Origin: Psychrobacter maritimus
Lineage (GTDB): Bacteria; Pseudomonadota; Gammaproteobacteria; Pseudomonadales; Moraxellaceae
Length of the DNA: 64,000 bases
NCBI RefSeq assembly: GCF_904846345.1
Contig: NZ_CAJHAJ010000010.1
Location: forward strand, 16,234-80,233
Direction: 5' to 3'
Shown: one piece after another, positions 54,974-64,000 of the stretch
Numbering within the stretch: the stretch's first letter is position 1
How the letters are laid out: each line of letters starts with the position of its first letter
Program-made: the position numbers and the translations under genes
The notes under the pieces: generated by a model
The model's database searches: none
Told to the model about the DNA's origin: nothing
The model's input: only the letters and a program-made list of their open reading frames with translations

Positions 54974-55876
54974 TCAATCAATACTACCATTACGTTTAAA
55001 GGTCGGTAAGTTAAGACCGGGTGGCTTATGCATCCATATATAGACCGCTTTACCCGCTAAATTGTCATCAGGAACAAAGCCCCAAAAACGCCCATCAGCA
55101 CTACGATCGCGGTTATCACCCATCACAAAGTAATGACCTTCTGGTACGTTGATACGCCATTCTGTCCCTTCAGAACTTACTACTTCTGGCGATTCTTGCT
55201 GTAAAAATGGCGCATATTGTGCACTATTCATATCAGGTAAGTAGCGAACCAAGTGTTTGTTATCCCCTTGAATCTCTTCAAAGTACTGCGCTGCGTTTTC
55301 TTCTTGTTGACCCATTTGTATAGCATTATCTTCCGTCAAGACTTGGCCTGGTGCAACTTGTCCTGCTGGATATAACTGTGAGGTCAGCTCAGCATCGGCA
55401 TCAAAGTTTACCGCTTTGGTAGGAATTGGCGTGTCGTTAATCGCTAGCGTACCTTGATTATAACTGACGGTATCACCCGGCAGACCAATGACGCGCTTAA
55501 TATAATAAATACTTGGATTTTCAGGATAGCGAAACACCGCCACATCGCCATGTTCAGGCGCGCCTGTATCAAGCACCTTATTATAAGTGAGCGGCAGGCG
55601 CACACCGTAAGCGTATTTATTGACCGCGATAAAGTCACCGGTGTATAAAGTCGGTACCATAGATGATGAAGGAATATTAAATGGCTCAATCAAGAACGAG
55701 CGCACAATTAATACCACCGCTAACACAGGGAAAAAGTCATACGCCCAGCGCACCAGCAAACTTTCTTGACCGCGGCCTCGTGTTTTACGTTGTTTGAGCG
55801 TCAGCTTGTCTAATAGCCAAATAATACCTAAACCAATGGTTAAAGGTACTAAAATCAAATTAAAATCAAAATCCAT
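54974..55876 (-). CDS. lepB: Signal peptidase I
   Basis: A 300-residue inner-membrane protease that cleaves secretory signal peptides. It has N-terminal membrane segments, the catalytic Ser in PSSSMVPTL, Lys in YYIKRVIGLPGD, and box E GHYFVMGDNRDRSADGR. An extra segment (about residues 165-235) between boxes D and E is Gln/Glu-rich. Follows lepA by 104 bases. Confidence 0.96.
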   Translation of the reverse strand: MDFDFNLILVPLTIGLGIIWLLDKLTLKQRKTRGRGQESLLVRWAYDFFPVLAVVLIVRSFLIEPFNIPSSSMVPTLYTGDFIAVNKYAYGVRLPLTYNKVLDTGAPEHGDVAVFRYPENPSIYYIKRVIGLPGDTVSYNQGTLAINDTPIPTKAVNFDADAELTSQLYPAGQVAPGQVLTEDNAIQMGQQEENAAQYFEEIQGDNKHLVRYLPDMNSAQYAPFLQQESPEVVSSEGTEWRINVPEGHYFVMGDNRDRSADGRFWGFVPDDNLAGKAVYIWMHKPPGLNLPTFKRNGSID

Positions 55877-55980
55877 ACTTATTTGCCTATTAGCGAGCTA
55901 CTTATCTGCCAGTCTTTATTAATAAATGAGCTATTAAAAAAGATATTAAGACAGATGACGTTTGATCATTTATCGGTGAT

Positions 55981-57777
55981 TTATTCAACTTGCAAAACGG
56001 CTAAGAAGGCTTCTTGTGGAATCTCCACATTACCCACTTGCTTCATACGTTTTTTACCGGCTTTCTGTTTTGAGAGTAGTTTTTTCTTACGCGAAACGTC
56101 GCCACCATAACACTTGGCTAAGACGTCTTTACGCATGGCTTTTACCGTACTACGGCCGATAATTTGACTGCCAATTGCGGCCTGAATCGCTACATCAAAC
56201 ATCTGACGTGGAATCAGCTCTTTCATTTTGCCAACCAATGCGTTACCACGGTAACGCGCTTGGTCTTGGTGCACAATCATCGCTAATGCATCGACTTTCT
56301 CGCCATTAATCAGCACGTCAACTTTGACCAATTTATCCACCTGATAACGCTCGAAGTTGTAATCCAGCGACGCAAAACCGCGCGATACGGATTTTAGGCG
56401 GTCAAAGAAGTCCATGACCACCTCGCCCATCGGGATATCAAAAATCAGCTGTACTTGACGGCCCATAAAACGCATATCGACCTGTACACCACGGCGCTCG
56501 ATACAAAGCGTCATCACGTTACCCAAGTAATCTTGCGGTACTAAAATCTGACAGCGCGCAATTGGCTCACGGAACTCTTCGATATTATTTGGCTCAGGCA
56601 ATCTTGATGGATTATCGACATAGATTATTTCGCCGTTCTTCTTTTCAATCTCATAAATAACCGATGGCGCCGTAGTGATTAAATCCAAGTCATATTCGCG
56701 CTCTAAGCGCTCTTGGATAATCTCCATATGCAGCATACCTAAGAAGCCACAGCGGAAACCAAAGCCGAGTGCATCAGAAGTATCAGGCTCAAAGAATAAT
56801 GAGGCATCATTAATCTGTAGTTTTTGCAGCGCTTCGCGGAATTTTTCAAAATCGCTAGAATCAACTGGGAACATACCCGAATAAACTTGCGGGGTAATCT
56901 GTTTAAAACCAGGAATACGCTCAACATCAGGGGTCTTGGAATGGGTAATCGTATCACCCACGGGAGCGCCTGCAATGTCTTTAATACCGGCAATGATAAA
57001 GCCAACTTCACCAGCTTCTAAAATCCCTGTATCTAAAGGCTTCGGCGTAAAGACACCAATCGAGCTGACCAAATGCGCTTCTTTGGTCGATAAGATATAA
57101 ATCTTATCGCCTTTTTTGACCGTTCCTTCACGGACACGCACGAGTGAGACCACGCCTAAATAACTGTCAAACCATGAATCGATAATCAATGCTTGGAGCG
57201 GCGCCTCACGATCGCCGGTTGGCGCAGGAATAAACTCGACCAAGGCTTCTAGCAGCTTATCGACGCCAAGACCAGATTTCGCTGATACGCGCGGCGCATC
57301 AACGGCGTCAATCCCGATGATGTCTTCAATTTCTTGAATAACACGTTCGGGCTCAACTTGTGGCAGGTCAATTTTATTAAGAACCGCCATTACCTCTAAG
57401 CCTTGGTCAACGGCGGTATAGCAGTTGGCCACTGATTGCGCTTCTACCCCTTGCGCAGCATCAACGACCAATAGCGCACCTTCACAAGCGGCTAATGAGC
57501 GTGATACTTCATATGAAAAATCGACGTGACCGGGCGTATCAATAAAGTTCAGCTGATAACGCTCACCGTTAGGATGGTCATAAAACAAGGTCACGGACTG
57601 GGCTTTAATAGTGATGCCGCGCTCACGCTCAATGTCCATAGAATCGAGGACCTGCGCCTGCATTTCACGGTCTTGCAAGGCACCGCACATCTGAATAAAA
57701 CGATCGGCAAGGGTCGACTTGCCATGATCAATGTGGGCAATAATAGAAAAGTTACGAATATTGGCTAATGCAGTCAC
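55981..57777 (-). CDS. lepA: Elongation factor 4
   Basis: A 598-residue translational GTPase with G1 [14 protein letters not shown]3 [14 protein letters not shown] and G4 NKIDLP, and the LepA C-terminal domain. It begins with GTG at 57777, with AGG 6 bases upstream; no in-frame ATG precedes the G1 motif. It is the first gene of the lepA-lepB-DUF4845-rnc-era-recO-pdxJ operon. Confidence 0.97.
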   Translation of the reverse strand: MTALANIRNFSIIAHIDHGKSTLADRFIQMCGALQDREMQAQVLDSMDIERERGITIKAQSVTLFYDHPNGERYQLNFIDTPGHVDFSYEVSRSLAACEGALLVVDAAQGVEAQSVANCYTAVDQGLEVMAVLNKIDLPQVEPERVIQEIEDIIGIDAVDAPRVSAKSGLGVDKLLEALVEFIPAPTGDREAPLQALIIDSWFDSYLGVVSLVRVREGTVKKGDKIYILSTKEAHLVSSIGVFTPKPLDTGILEAGEVGFIIAGIKDIAGAPVGDTITHSKTPDVERIPGFKQITPQVYSGMFPVDSSDFEKFREALQKLQINDASLFFEPDTSDALGFGFRCGFLGMLHMEIIQERLEREYDLDLITTAPSVIYEIEKKNGEIIYVDNPSRLPEPNNIEEFREPIARCQILVPQDYLGNVMTLCIERRGVQVDMRFMGRQVQLIFDIPMGEVVMDFFDRLKSVSRGFASLDYNFERYQVDKLVKVDVLINGEKVDALAMIVHQDQARYRGNALVGKMKELIPRQMFDVAIQAAIGSQIIGRSTVKAMRKDVLAKCYGGDVSRKKKLLSKQKAGKKRMKQVGNVEIPQEAFLAVLQVE

Positions 57778-58148
57778 AAAGCGCCTACTAAATAATGGAG
57801 GATTGAATAACGAAAATAAATGCTGTCAGATAGAATCAATACAATGCTTACTAATACTTCGTATCAGCCAATACGCCAATAGTGTCGTAATAAGTAAAGA
57901 AATTATTGATGCTAAGGTAAAAGCTCATGGCGCTTATTACTACTTACTAACTCAATTGGTCAGTGATTAATACGCGCATGCATGTGAGGGTATTCTAGCA
58001 GTTTTCCACTGTAAAGTAAGGCGATTTTATTAGCAAGATGTTGCGTGATACATGACGGCAATCGAGCATGATTAAAATACAAAAATACTTGCTCATCGAG
58101 AAGTAAGATAAAGCTCGCTGAACTAGACGCCACTTGGCAAAAATCAGG
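57778..58148. other. Intergenic region between lepA and tRNA-Met
   Basis: 371 bases. The lepA promoter should be here. Short ORFs on both strands have no recognisable composition or ribosome-binding site. Confidence 0.5.
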
Positions 58149-58178
58149 CAAAAAAAAACCAATCACAGAATGATTGGC
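58149..58178 (-). terminator. Terminator after tRNA-Met
   Basis: On the minus strand CCAATCA/TGATTGG is followed by nine U residues. Confidence 0.85.
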
Positions 58179-58207
58179 ATTTTTAATACTGCTAGTCTTA
58201 CTATAAA

Positions 58208-58284
58208 TGGTGGCGATGAAGAGACTTGAACTCTTGACCTCACGATTATGAGTCATGCGCTCTAACCAGCTGAGCTACATCGCC
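58208..58284 (-). tRNA. tRNA-Met (CAT)
   Basis: A 77-nt cloverleaf with CCA encoded. Acceptor GGCGATG/CATCGCC, D arm GCTCAG...GAGC, anticodon loop CTCATAA, T arm with TTCAAGT. The CAT anticodon fits elongator Met; a lysidine-modified Ile tRNA cannot be excluded by eye, though the acceptor stem is unlike typical Ile2. Confidence 0.93.
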
Positions 58285-58420
58285 ATTTAAGGCTCGGTAT
58301 AATACCGATAGAGATGACTATCGTCAACCCCTAATTATCGTTTTTTTGCAAAAAATAGAAATTTAATTCAAATTAATGGCAAATATACATAATACTAACG
58401 ATAAAAACGAACAATAAAAA

Positions 58421-58786
<366 letters not shown>

Positions 58787-58859
58787 CGCGCTAGTATAGC
58801 AAACCTAAAGGCTGCGTGGGGATGTCTTTTGTGCTTATTTTGATTTTATACCAAATAAT

Positions 58860-59600
58860 TCAAATAATGGCTTCAATAAAATGCTGCGGTAATATTAAAT
58901 CACCATTCACTTCTTCTTCAAACTTATTTTTATCTTGGCGTGACAGCTGTAACCAATGGGCATTTGGATAATGTTGCGCTAAGTAGTTTTTTAAATAATC
59001 AATCGTGCTATTAGCTATTTGCTTATCCGTCTGGGCAGCAGTATCATGAATATGGTTATAAATAACGCTATGTACCGTTAAGCCACGCGCGTTAATCGCC
59101 TCTAAACTCAGCAAGGTATGATTGATACTACCAAGCCGACCTGATGTGACTAGAATAACTGGATAACCTTGAGTGGCAATATAATCTAAAGTTAATAGCT
59201 GCTCAGTAATAGGCACAAGCAAGCCGCCTGCGCCCTCTAATAGCACCACGTCGTAGCTTTGTTGCAATTGCTGCGTAGATTTGGTGATTGTTTCAGGGTC
59301 TAAAACGGACTTGGCAAGTTTCACTGTCAAATGCGGCGATGCTGGCTTCTCATAACGATACGGACACGTTGTAAAATCAAAATCACAAGGCTGCAGCGCC
59401 ATGCCCATTAATTGACGATGAGTAACAACATCATCGGCAATATTCATCTCACCAGTATCACAATTGACGCTAACACCTGTTTGTACCAGCTTTTGAGTAA
59501 TGACTTTAATGCCTTGCTGCATCAGAGCTTTTGCTATCATGCCTGTGGCGTAAGTCTTGCCAATCTCGGTATCAATGCCGGATATAAATAGCACTCTCAT
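58860..59600 (-). CDS. bioD: Dethiobiotin synthetase
   Basis: A 246-residue ATP-dependent carboxylase that closes the ureido ring in biotin synthesis. The P-loop variant is SGIDTEIGKTYATG, with LEGAGGLLVPI as a second conserved block. Its ATGA start overlaps the bioA stop, so the two are coupled. Confidence 0.95.
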   Translation of the reverse strand: MRVLFISGIDTEIGKTYATGMIAKALMQQGIKVITQKLVQTGVSVNCDTGEMNIADDVVTHRQLMGMALQPCDFDFTTCPYRYEKPASPHLTVKLAKSVLDPETITKSTQQLQQSYDVVLLEGAGGLLVPITEQLLTLDYIATQGYPVILVTSGRLGSINHTLLSLEAINARGLTVHSVIYNHIHDTAAQTDKQIANSTIDYLKNYLAQHYPNAHWLQLSRQDKNKFEEEVNGDLILPQHFIEAII

Positions 59601-60916
59601 AGCGAGGCTCTATTGGTCGTAGAAGTTTGATTCAAATAAGCAGTGACGACGGTTAGTAGCGCTTGGCATAACGTCGCCAGCTCATCGTCAGTAATCACGT
59701 AAGGTGGCATGATATAGACCAATTTACCGAATGGTCGCACCCAAATACCATTGTCAATCAATAAGGATTGAAAAACTGGCATTTCAACGGCTGTCTCTAG
59801 CTCAATCACAGCAACGGCGCCCAAACAACGTACTTCTTTAACGCCATCTAACGTCTCTGCAGGGGCGAGCTGTTGTTCCATCACGGCGTGCATATTTGCC
59901 GTACACGCTTCGATATCGTAGGACAGAATTAAATCAATCGATGCACAAGCAACGGCACAGGCTAGCGGATTACCCATAAAAGTCGGACCATGCATGAGCG
60001 CCGGATAAGCACTGTCATGAATGGTATCAGCGACTTTGCGCGTACATAAAGTCGCCGCAAAAGTCATATAGCCACCTGTAAGCGCTTTACCAATGGTCAT
60101 AACATCAGGGCTAATATTGGCATGTTCGCAAGCAAACAGCTTGCCACTACGACCAAAGCCTGTCGCGATTTCATCAGCAATCAGCAGCACGTTATGCTCA
60201 TCACACAGCTGGCGCAACAGTCGCAGATATTCCGGACTATAAAAGCGCATCCCGCCTGCGCCTTGAATGATAGGCTCAATAATAAAACCAGCAAGCTGAT
60301 GGCTATGTTTAGCAAAAAATGCCGTTAATTCATCACGCTCATTTTGTGTTAGCTCGCGCTCAAACCCTAAGGGCGGTGCAGGCACGAAATGCTGCAAAGG
60401 CAATTGCTTGCCATACAGGCTATGCATGCCAGCAAGCGGGTCACAAACACTCATTGCATGCCATGTATCACCATAATAGCCTGACTGGGTCGAGGCAAAC
60501 TGGCACTTTTGCGGATGCTTGGCAGCAATTTGATATTGCAACGCCATTTTTAATGCCACTTCGACGGCAATGCTACCGCTATCGGCATAAAATATCGCAT
60601 CCAGTCCAGCAGGAACGATAGCTAGCAGCTTTTTGCCTAAATCTATCGCTGGCTGATGGGTCAAACCGCCAAACATCACATGCGCCATCTTACCCAACTG
60701 TTCAATCATCGCTGCATTTAACTTGGGGTGATTATAGCCATGTACACTCGCCCACCATGACGACATACCGTCAATCAGGCGTGTGCCATCTTTAGTGACG
60801 ATATAAATACCTTCGGCATGGTCGATAACGATATTTGGATAGGTGGGCGGCAAGCTGGCATAAGGATGCCAAAGGTGTTGCTGGTCGAAGTCGCTGGTAG
60901 CAGTACTGACAGTCAT
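59597..60916 (-). CDS. bioA: Adenosylmethionine-8-amino-7-oxononanoate aminotransferase
   Basis: A 439-residue PLP aminotransferase that makes 7,8-diaminopelargonate using SAM as amino donor. Markers are DGMSSWWASVHGYNHP, DEIATGFGRSG, the PLP lysine in TIGKALTGGYM and HGPTFMGNPLACAVA. It precedes bioD; bioB, bioF and bioC are not in this window. Confidence 0.96.
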   Translation of the reverse strand: MTVSTATSDFDQQHLWHPYASLPPTYPNIVIDHAEGIYIVTKDGTRLIDGMSSWWASVHGYNHPKLNAAMIEQLGKMAHVMFGGLTHQPAIDLGKKLLAIVPAGLDAIFYADSGSIAVEVALKMALQYQIAAKHPQKCQFASTQSGYYGDTWHAMSVCDPLAGMHSLYGKQLPLQHFVPAPPLGFERELTQNERDELTAFFAKHSHQLAGFIIEPIIQGAGGMRFYSPEYLRLLRQLCDEHNVLLIADEIATGFGRSGKLFACEHANISPDVMTIGKALTGGYMTFAATLCTRKVADTIHDSAYPALMHGPTFMGNPLACAVACASIDLILSYDIEACTANMHAVMEQQLAPAETLDGVKEVRCLGAVAVIELETAVEMPVFQSLLIDNGIWVRPFGKLVYIMPPYVITDDELATLCQALLTVVTAYLNQTSTTNRASL

Positions 60917-61040
60917 AGTACGCTCGCAAACGACAAGTATTTGCTTTCAAAAAAGCGTATGGCAAGTTGAATATCCGTATTCGTCATATTATTCCTAGTT
61001 TTTAGCACTTTCATATATCGATAACATAATCTGCAACGCA

Positions 61041-61340
<300 letters not shown>

Positions 61341-61441
61341 TTACTACTAAACTCAATCTTTAACATTCAGCCAATATTGAATGCTCACTTAGGGGTTAGT
61401 TCTGTAGTAAATGCTCAACTTAGTGAATATTCAGCTAAATA

Positions 61442-62261
<820 letters not shown>

Positions 62262-62738
62262 ATGTCAAAAAAATCAAAAAAACCTGACAATCAAATTTGC
62301 GCCAATAAAAAAGCTCGTCATGAGTATTTTATTGAAGAGACGTTTGAGGCAGGTCTATCGTTACAAGGTTGGGAAGTGAAGGCCATTCGCGCCGGTAAAA
62401 TGACCATTACTGAAGCGTATATTATCTTTCGTAATAATGAGGCGTTTTTGTTTGGTGCCCATATTCAGCCGCTGCTCTCAAGCTCAACGCATGTGAGCCC
62501 TGATAGCATTCGTACCCGTAAGCTGCTGCTCAATCGCCGTGAAATCGAAAAACTCATGGGTGCGGTCAATCAAAAAGGCTATGCTTGTGTGCCGTTATCT
62601 TGCTACTGGAAAAACTCTCTGGTGAAATGCCAAATTGCCTTAGCCTTAGGTAAAAAACAGCATGATAAACGTAAAACCCTTAAAGACCGCGACTGGGAAC
62701 GTGATAAGCAGCGCGGCTTTAAACAGCATTTAGATTAA
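62262..62738 (+). CDS. smpB: SsrA-binding protein
   Basis: A 158-residue partner of tmRNA in trans-translation. Core signatures: [31 protein letters not shown], ...NYSH-like [11 protein letters not shown], and the basic tail [26 protein letters not shown] precedes ATG 62262. No ssrA gene is visible in this window. Confidence 0.95.
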   Translation: MSKKSKKPDNQICANKKARHEYFIEETFEAGLSLQGWEVKAIRAGKMTITEAYIIFRNNEAFLFGAHIQPLLSSSTHVSPDSIRTRKLLLNRREIEKLMGAVNQKGYACVPLSCYWKNSLVKCQIALALGKKQHDKRKTLKDRDWERDKQRGFKQHLD

Positions 62739-62772
62739 AAGACGCTATCAGCGATTGATGTTAATCTAATGT

Positions 62773-62812
62773 AAAAAGGACGATTCAGCTTATTGTTGAA
62801 TCGTCCTTTTTT
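62773..62812. terminator. Bidirectional terminator after smpB
   Basis: AAAAAGGACGATTCA pairs with TGAATCGTCCTTTTT around a 9-base loop. Confidence 0.93.
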
Positions 62813-62855
62813 ATTTGGCAAATAAGTTAAATCAATCAATTTAGTGCATCTATTT

Positions 62856-63878
62856 TCAAACCGTTTGGGCTGTTTTATCAAACTGCGACTGCTTATGAGC
62901 GCGGCGTAATTGACGGATACCATGCACAATTAAACAAGCTATACCCAGCCATATCAAACCATAGCTATAAATCATCGCTGACTCAAAAGGATTGCCCAAT
63001 ATCGTAATGGCCAAGATAAATAATAAAGCGGGCTCTATATAACTCATCATGCCATAGACATTGACGGGGAGCATTTGACTGGCATCGACATTGGTTTTCA
63101 TCGCAATCACACTAAGCACGCCAAGTCCTGCCAGCATCATGATAAAAAATCCCGAACCGCCAACTATTTCTAAACTGCTCGGCGCAATGAATAATAAATA
63201 GGCTAGCGCAAACGGTGCAAAGATGGTCAAATCTACCAACAATCCAGTAATCGCGCCAATACCTTGCAAGCGGCGCAAAATATAATAAATAGGATAGCTG
63301 CCGCAAACCCATAACGTCGCCCACGATATGCTTTGGGTGCGCACAATCTCACTGCCCACACCGACAGCGGCAAATGCAACCGCCAACCATTGCAGACGGC
63401 TTAATTTCTCGCCAAACAAGACGCAGCCAAATATAACCATCATCAGTGGAAACAGAAAATAACCCATTGCCGTTTGTACGCCTTGGCCATTTACTGGTGC
63501 CCACATAAACAGCCAAAACTGGCTGAGGAATATCGGTGTTGGCAATAATAACCACGCCCATTGCTTAAGGGTTCGGAGCGCTCTCAACTTATTAATATGC
63601 AAACCCAAACGCCCACTAATCACAAGATAGCCGATTAGCGCGGCCCACATTGCCAGCATCCGCCAGATAAAGACTTGTGTACCAGATAACGGCGCTAAAA
63701 AACTGCTATAGACGTAAAGCACGCCAAACAACATATTTGATAATATCGCCAACGCCACGCCCATGATTAGCGTGCGCTGTTGTTTGCTGCCAGCTGTCCA
63801 CACCGCAGGCAAAGGCAGACGCGAAACCGTATTGTCTAACGTATTAGCAAAAACATGAGATAGCGTTGAGTGAGACAT
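62856..63878 (-). CDS. RarD-like EamA-family transporter
   Basis: A 340-residue protein with about ten membrane segments in the EamA/RarD pattern (GVLYVYSSFL, FIWRMLAMW, SQFWLFMWAPVNGQ). RarD-family proteins are drug/metabolite transporters whose substrate is unknown. ATG 63878 follows GGTG by 6 bases; GTG 63887 is an alternative. The N-terminus is about 35 residues longer than usual. Confidence 0.88.
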   Translation of the reverse strand: MSHSTLSHVFANTLDNTVSRLPLPAVWTAGSKQQRTLIMGVALAILSNMLFGVLYVYSSFLAPLSGTQVFIWRMLAMWAALIGYLVISGRLGLHINKLRALRTLKQWAWLLLPTPIFLSQFWLFMWAPVNGQGVQTAMGYFLFPLMMVIFGCVLFGEKLSRLQWLAVAFAAVGVGSEIVRTQSISWATLWVCGSYPIYYILRRLQGIGAITGLLVDLTIFAPFALAYLLFIAPSSLEIVGGSGFFIMMLAGLGVLSVIAMKTNVDASQMLPVNVYGMMSYIEPALLFILAITILGNPFESAMIYSYGLIWLGIACLIVHGIRQLRRAHKQSQFDKTAQTV

Positions 63879-64000
63879 AATAAACACCGTAAATATAAAT
63901 AAATATTAGATAAACCAATTGCTTTTTATTTTGCTTGCCAGCTTGGATGAGTACGGTGTATTTTACGGTGGTGTAACGAGAAATTATCTCTATATAGACA

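Noticed and set aside
57960..58256. 98-codon minus-strand ORF between lepA and tRNA-Met
   Set aside because: It overlaps the 3' half of the tRNA and its terminator, so it is not likely to be coding.

Overview
This window looks like chromosomal DNA of a Psychrobacter-like gammaproteobacterium (Moraxellaceae). The evidence is the housekeeping gene set, the moderately AT-rich composition with very AT-rich intergenic DNA, and gene blocks typical of the Pseudomonadales: gacS-cysM-exonuclease-rlmD-relA, lepA-lepB-DUF4845-rnc-era-recO-pdxJ, ileS-lspA, rpsB-tsf and bioA-bioD. This assignment is inferred from gene content, not from a search. I see no prophage, insertion sequence or CRISPR array.

Layout. 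1-5 kb: the end of a Sel1-repeat gene, the tRNA hydroxylase trhO, serA, and divergent from serA a FAD-dependent D-2-hydroxyacid dehydrogenase that probably recycles the 2-hydroxyglutarate made by SerA. 5-9 kb: a BLUF blue-light receptor with a C-terminal membrane anchor, an acetyltransferase-nitrilase fusion preceded by a 14-bp tandem repeat, and a membrane-anchored thioredoxin-like protein. 9-17 kb: ileS-lspA, a macrodomain protein, a hemerythrin protein, a cold-shock/DUF1294 protein, an FKBP isomerase, tas and a PlsC-type acyltransferase. 18-25 kb: hflX, an LrgA/LrgB pair, a lytic transglycosylase, and tsf and rpsB.

25.0-29.5 kb holds the most unusual locus. It is a five-gene operon on the minus strand: a periplasmic solute-binding lipoprotein, a membrane CheA-like kinase (sensor, PAS, Hpt and HATPase, without CheW or P3 domains), a stand-alone CheY-like receiver, and two CheX-type phosphatase paralogues. 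It has a clear sigma-70-type promoter, a 13-bp inverted repeat upstream and a terminator. It reads as a closed signalling circuit built from chemotaxis parts but with no chemoreceptor, CheW or flagellar gene nearby.

30-44 kb: a Bcr/CflA drug transporter, a crotonase, the GacS/BarA hybrid kinase (with an odd insertion in its receiver), cysM, a PolB-like exonuclease, rlmD, relA and mutM. 44-50 kb: an exported protein of unknown function, mscL, typA, an OmpA-family porin and a lone FimT/GspH-like pilin. 50-64 kb: the pdxJ-to-lepA operon on the minus strand, tRNA-Met, RNase P RNA, bioA-bioD, a 2[4Fe-4S] ferredoxin, coaD, smpB and a RarD-like transporter.

Two features recur. Many intergenic regions contain short exact or near-exact tandem duplications with 14-24 bp units. 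Several conserved enzymes (TrhO, LspA, Era, RlmD, the macrodomain protein) carry polar, probably disordered N-terminal tails rich in Asn, Ser, Thr and Gln. Most transcription units end in strong rho-independent hairpins.
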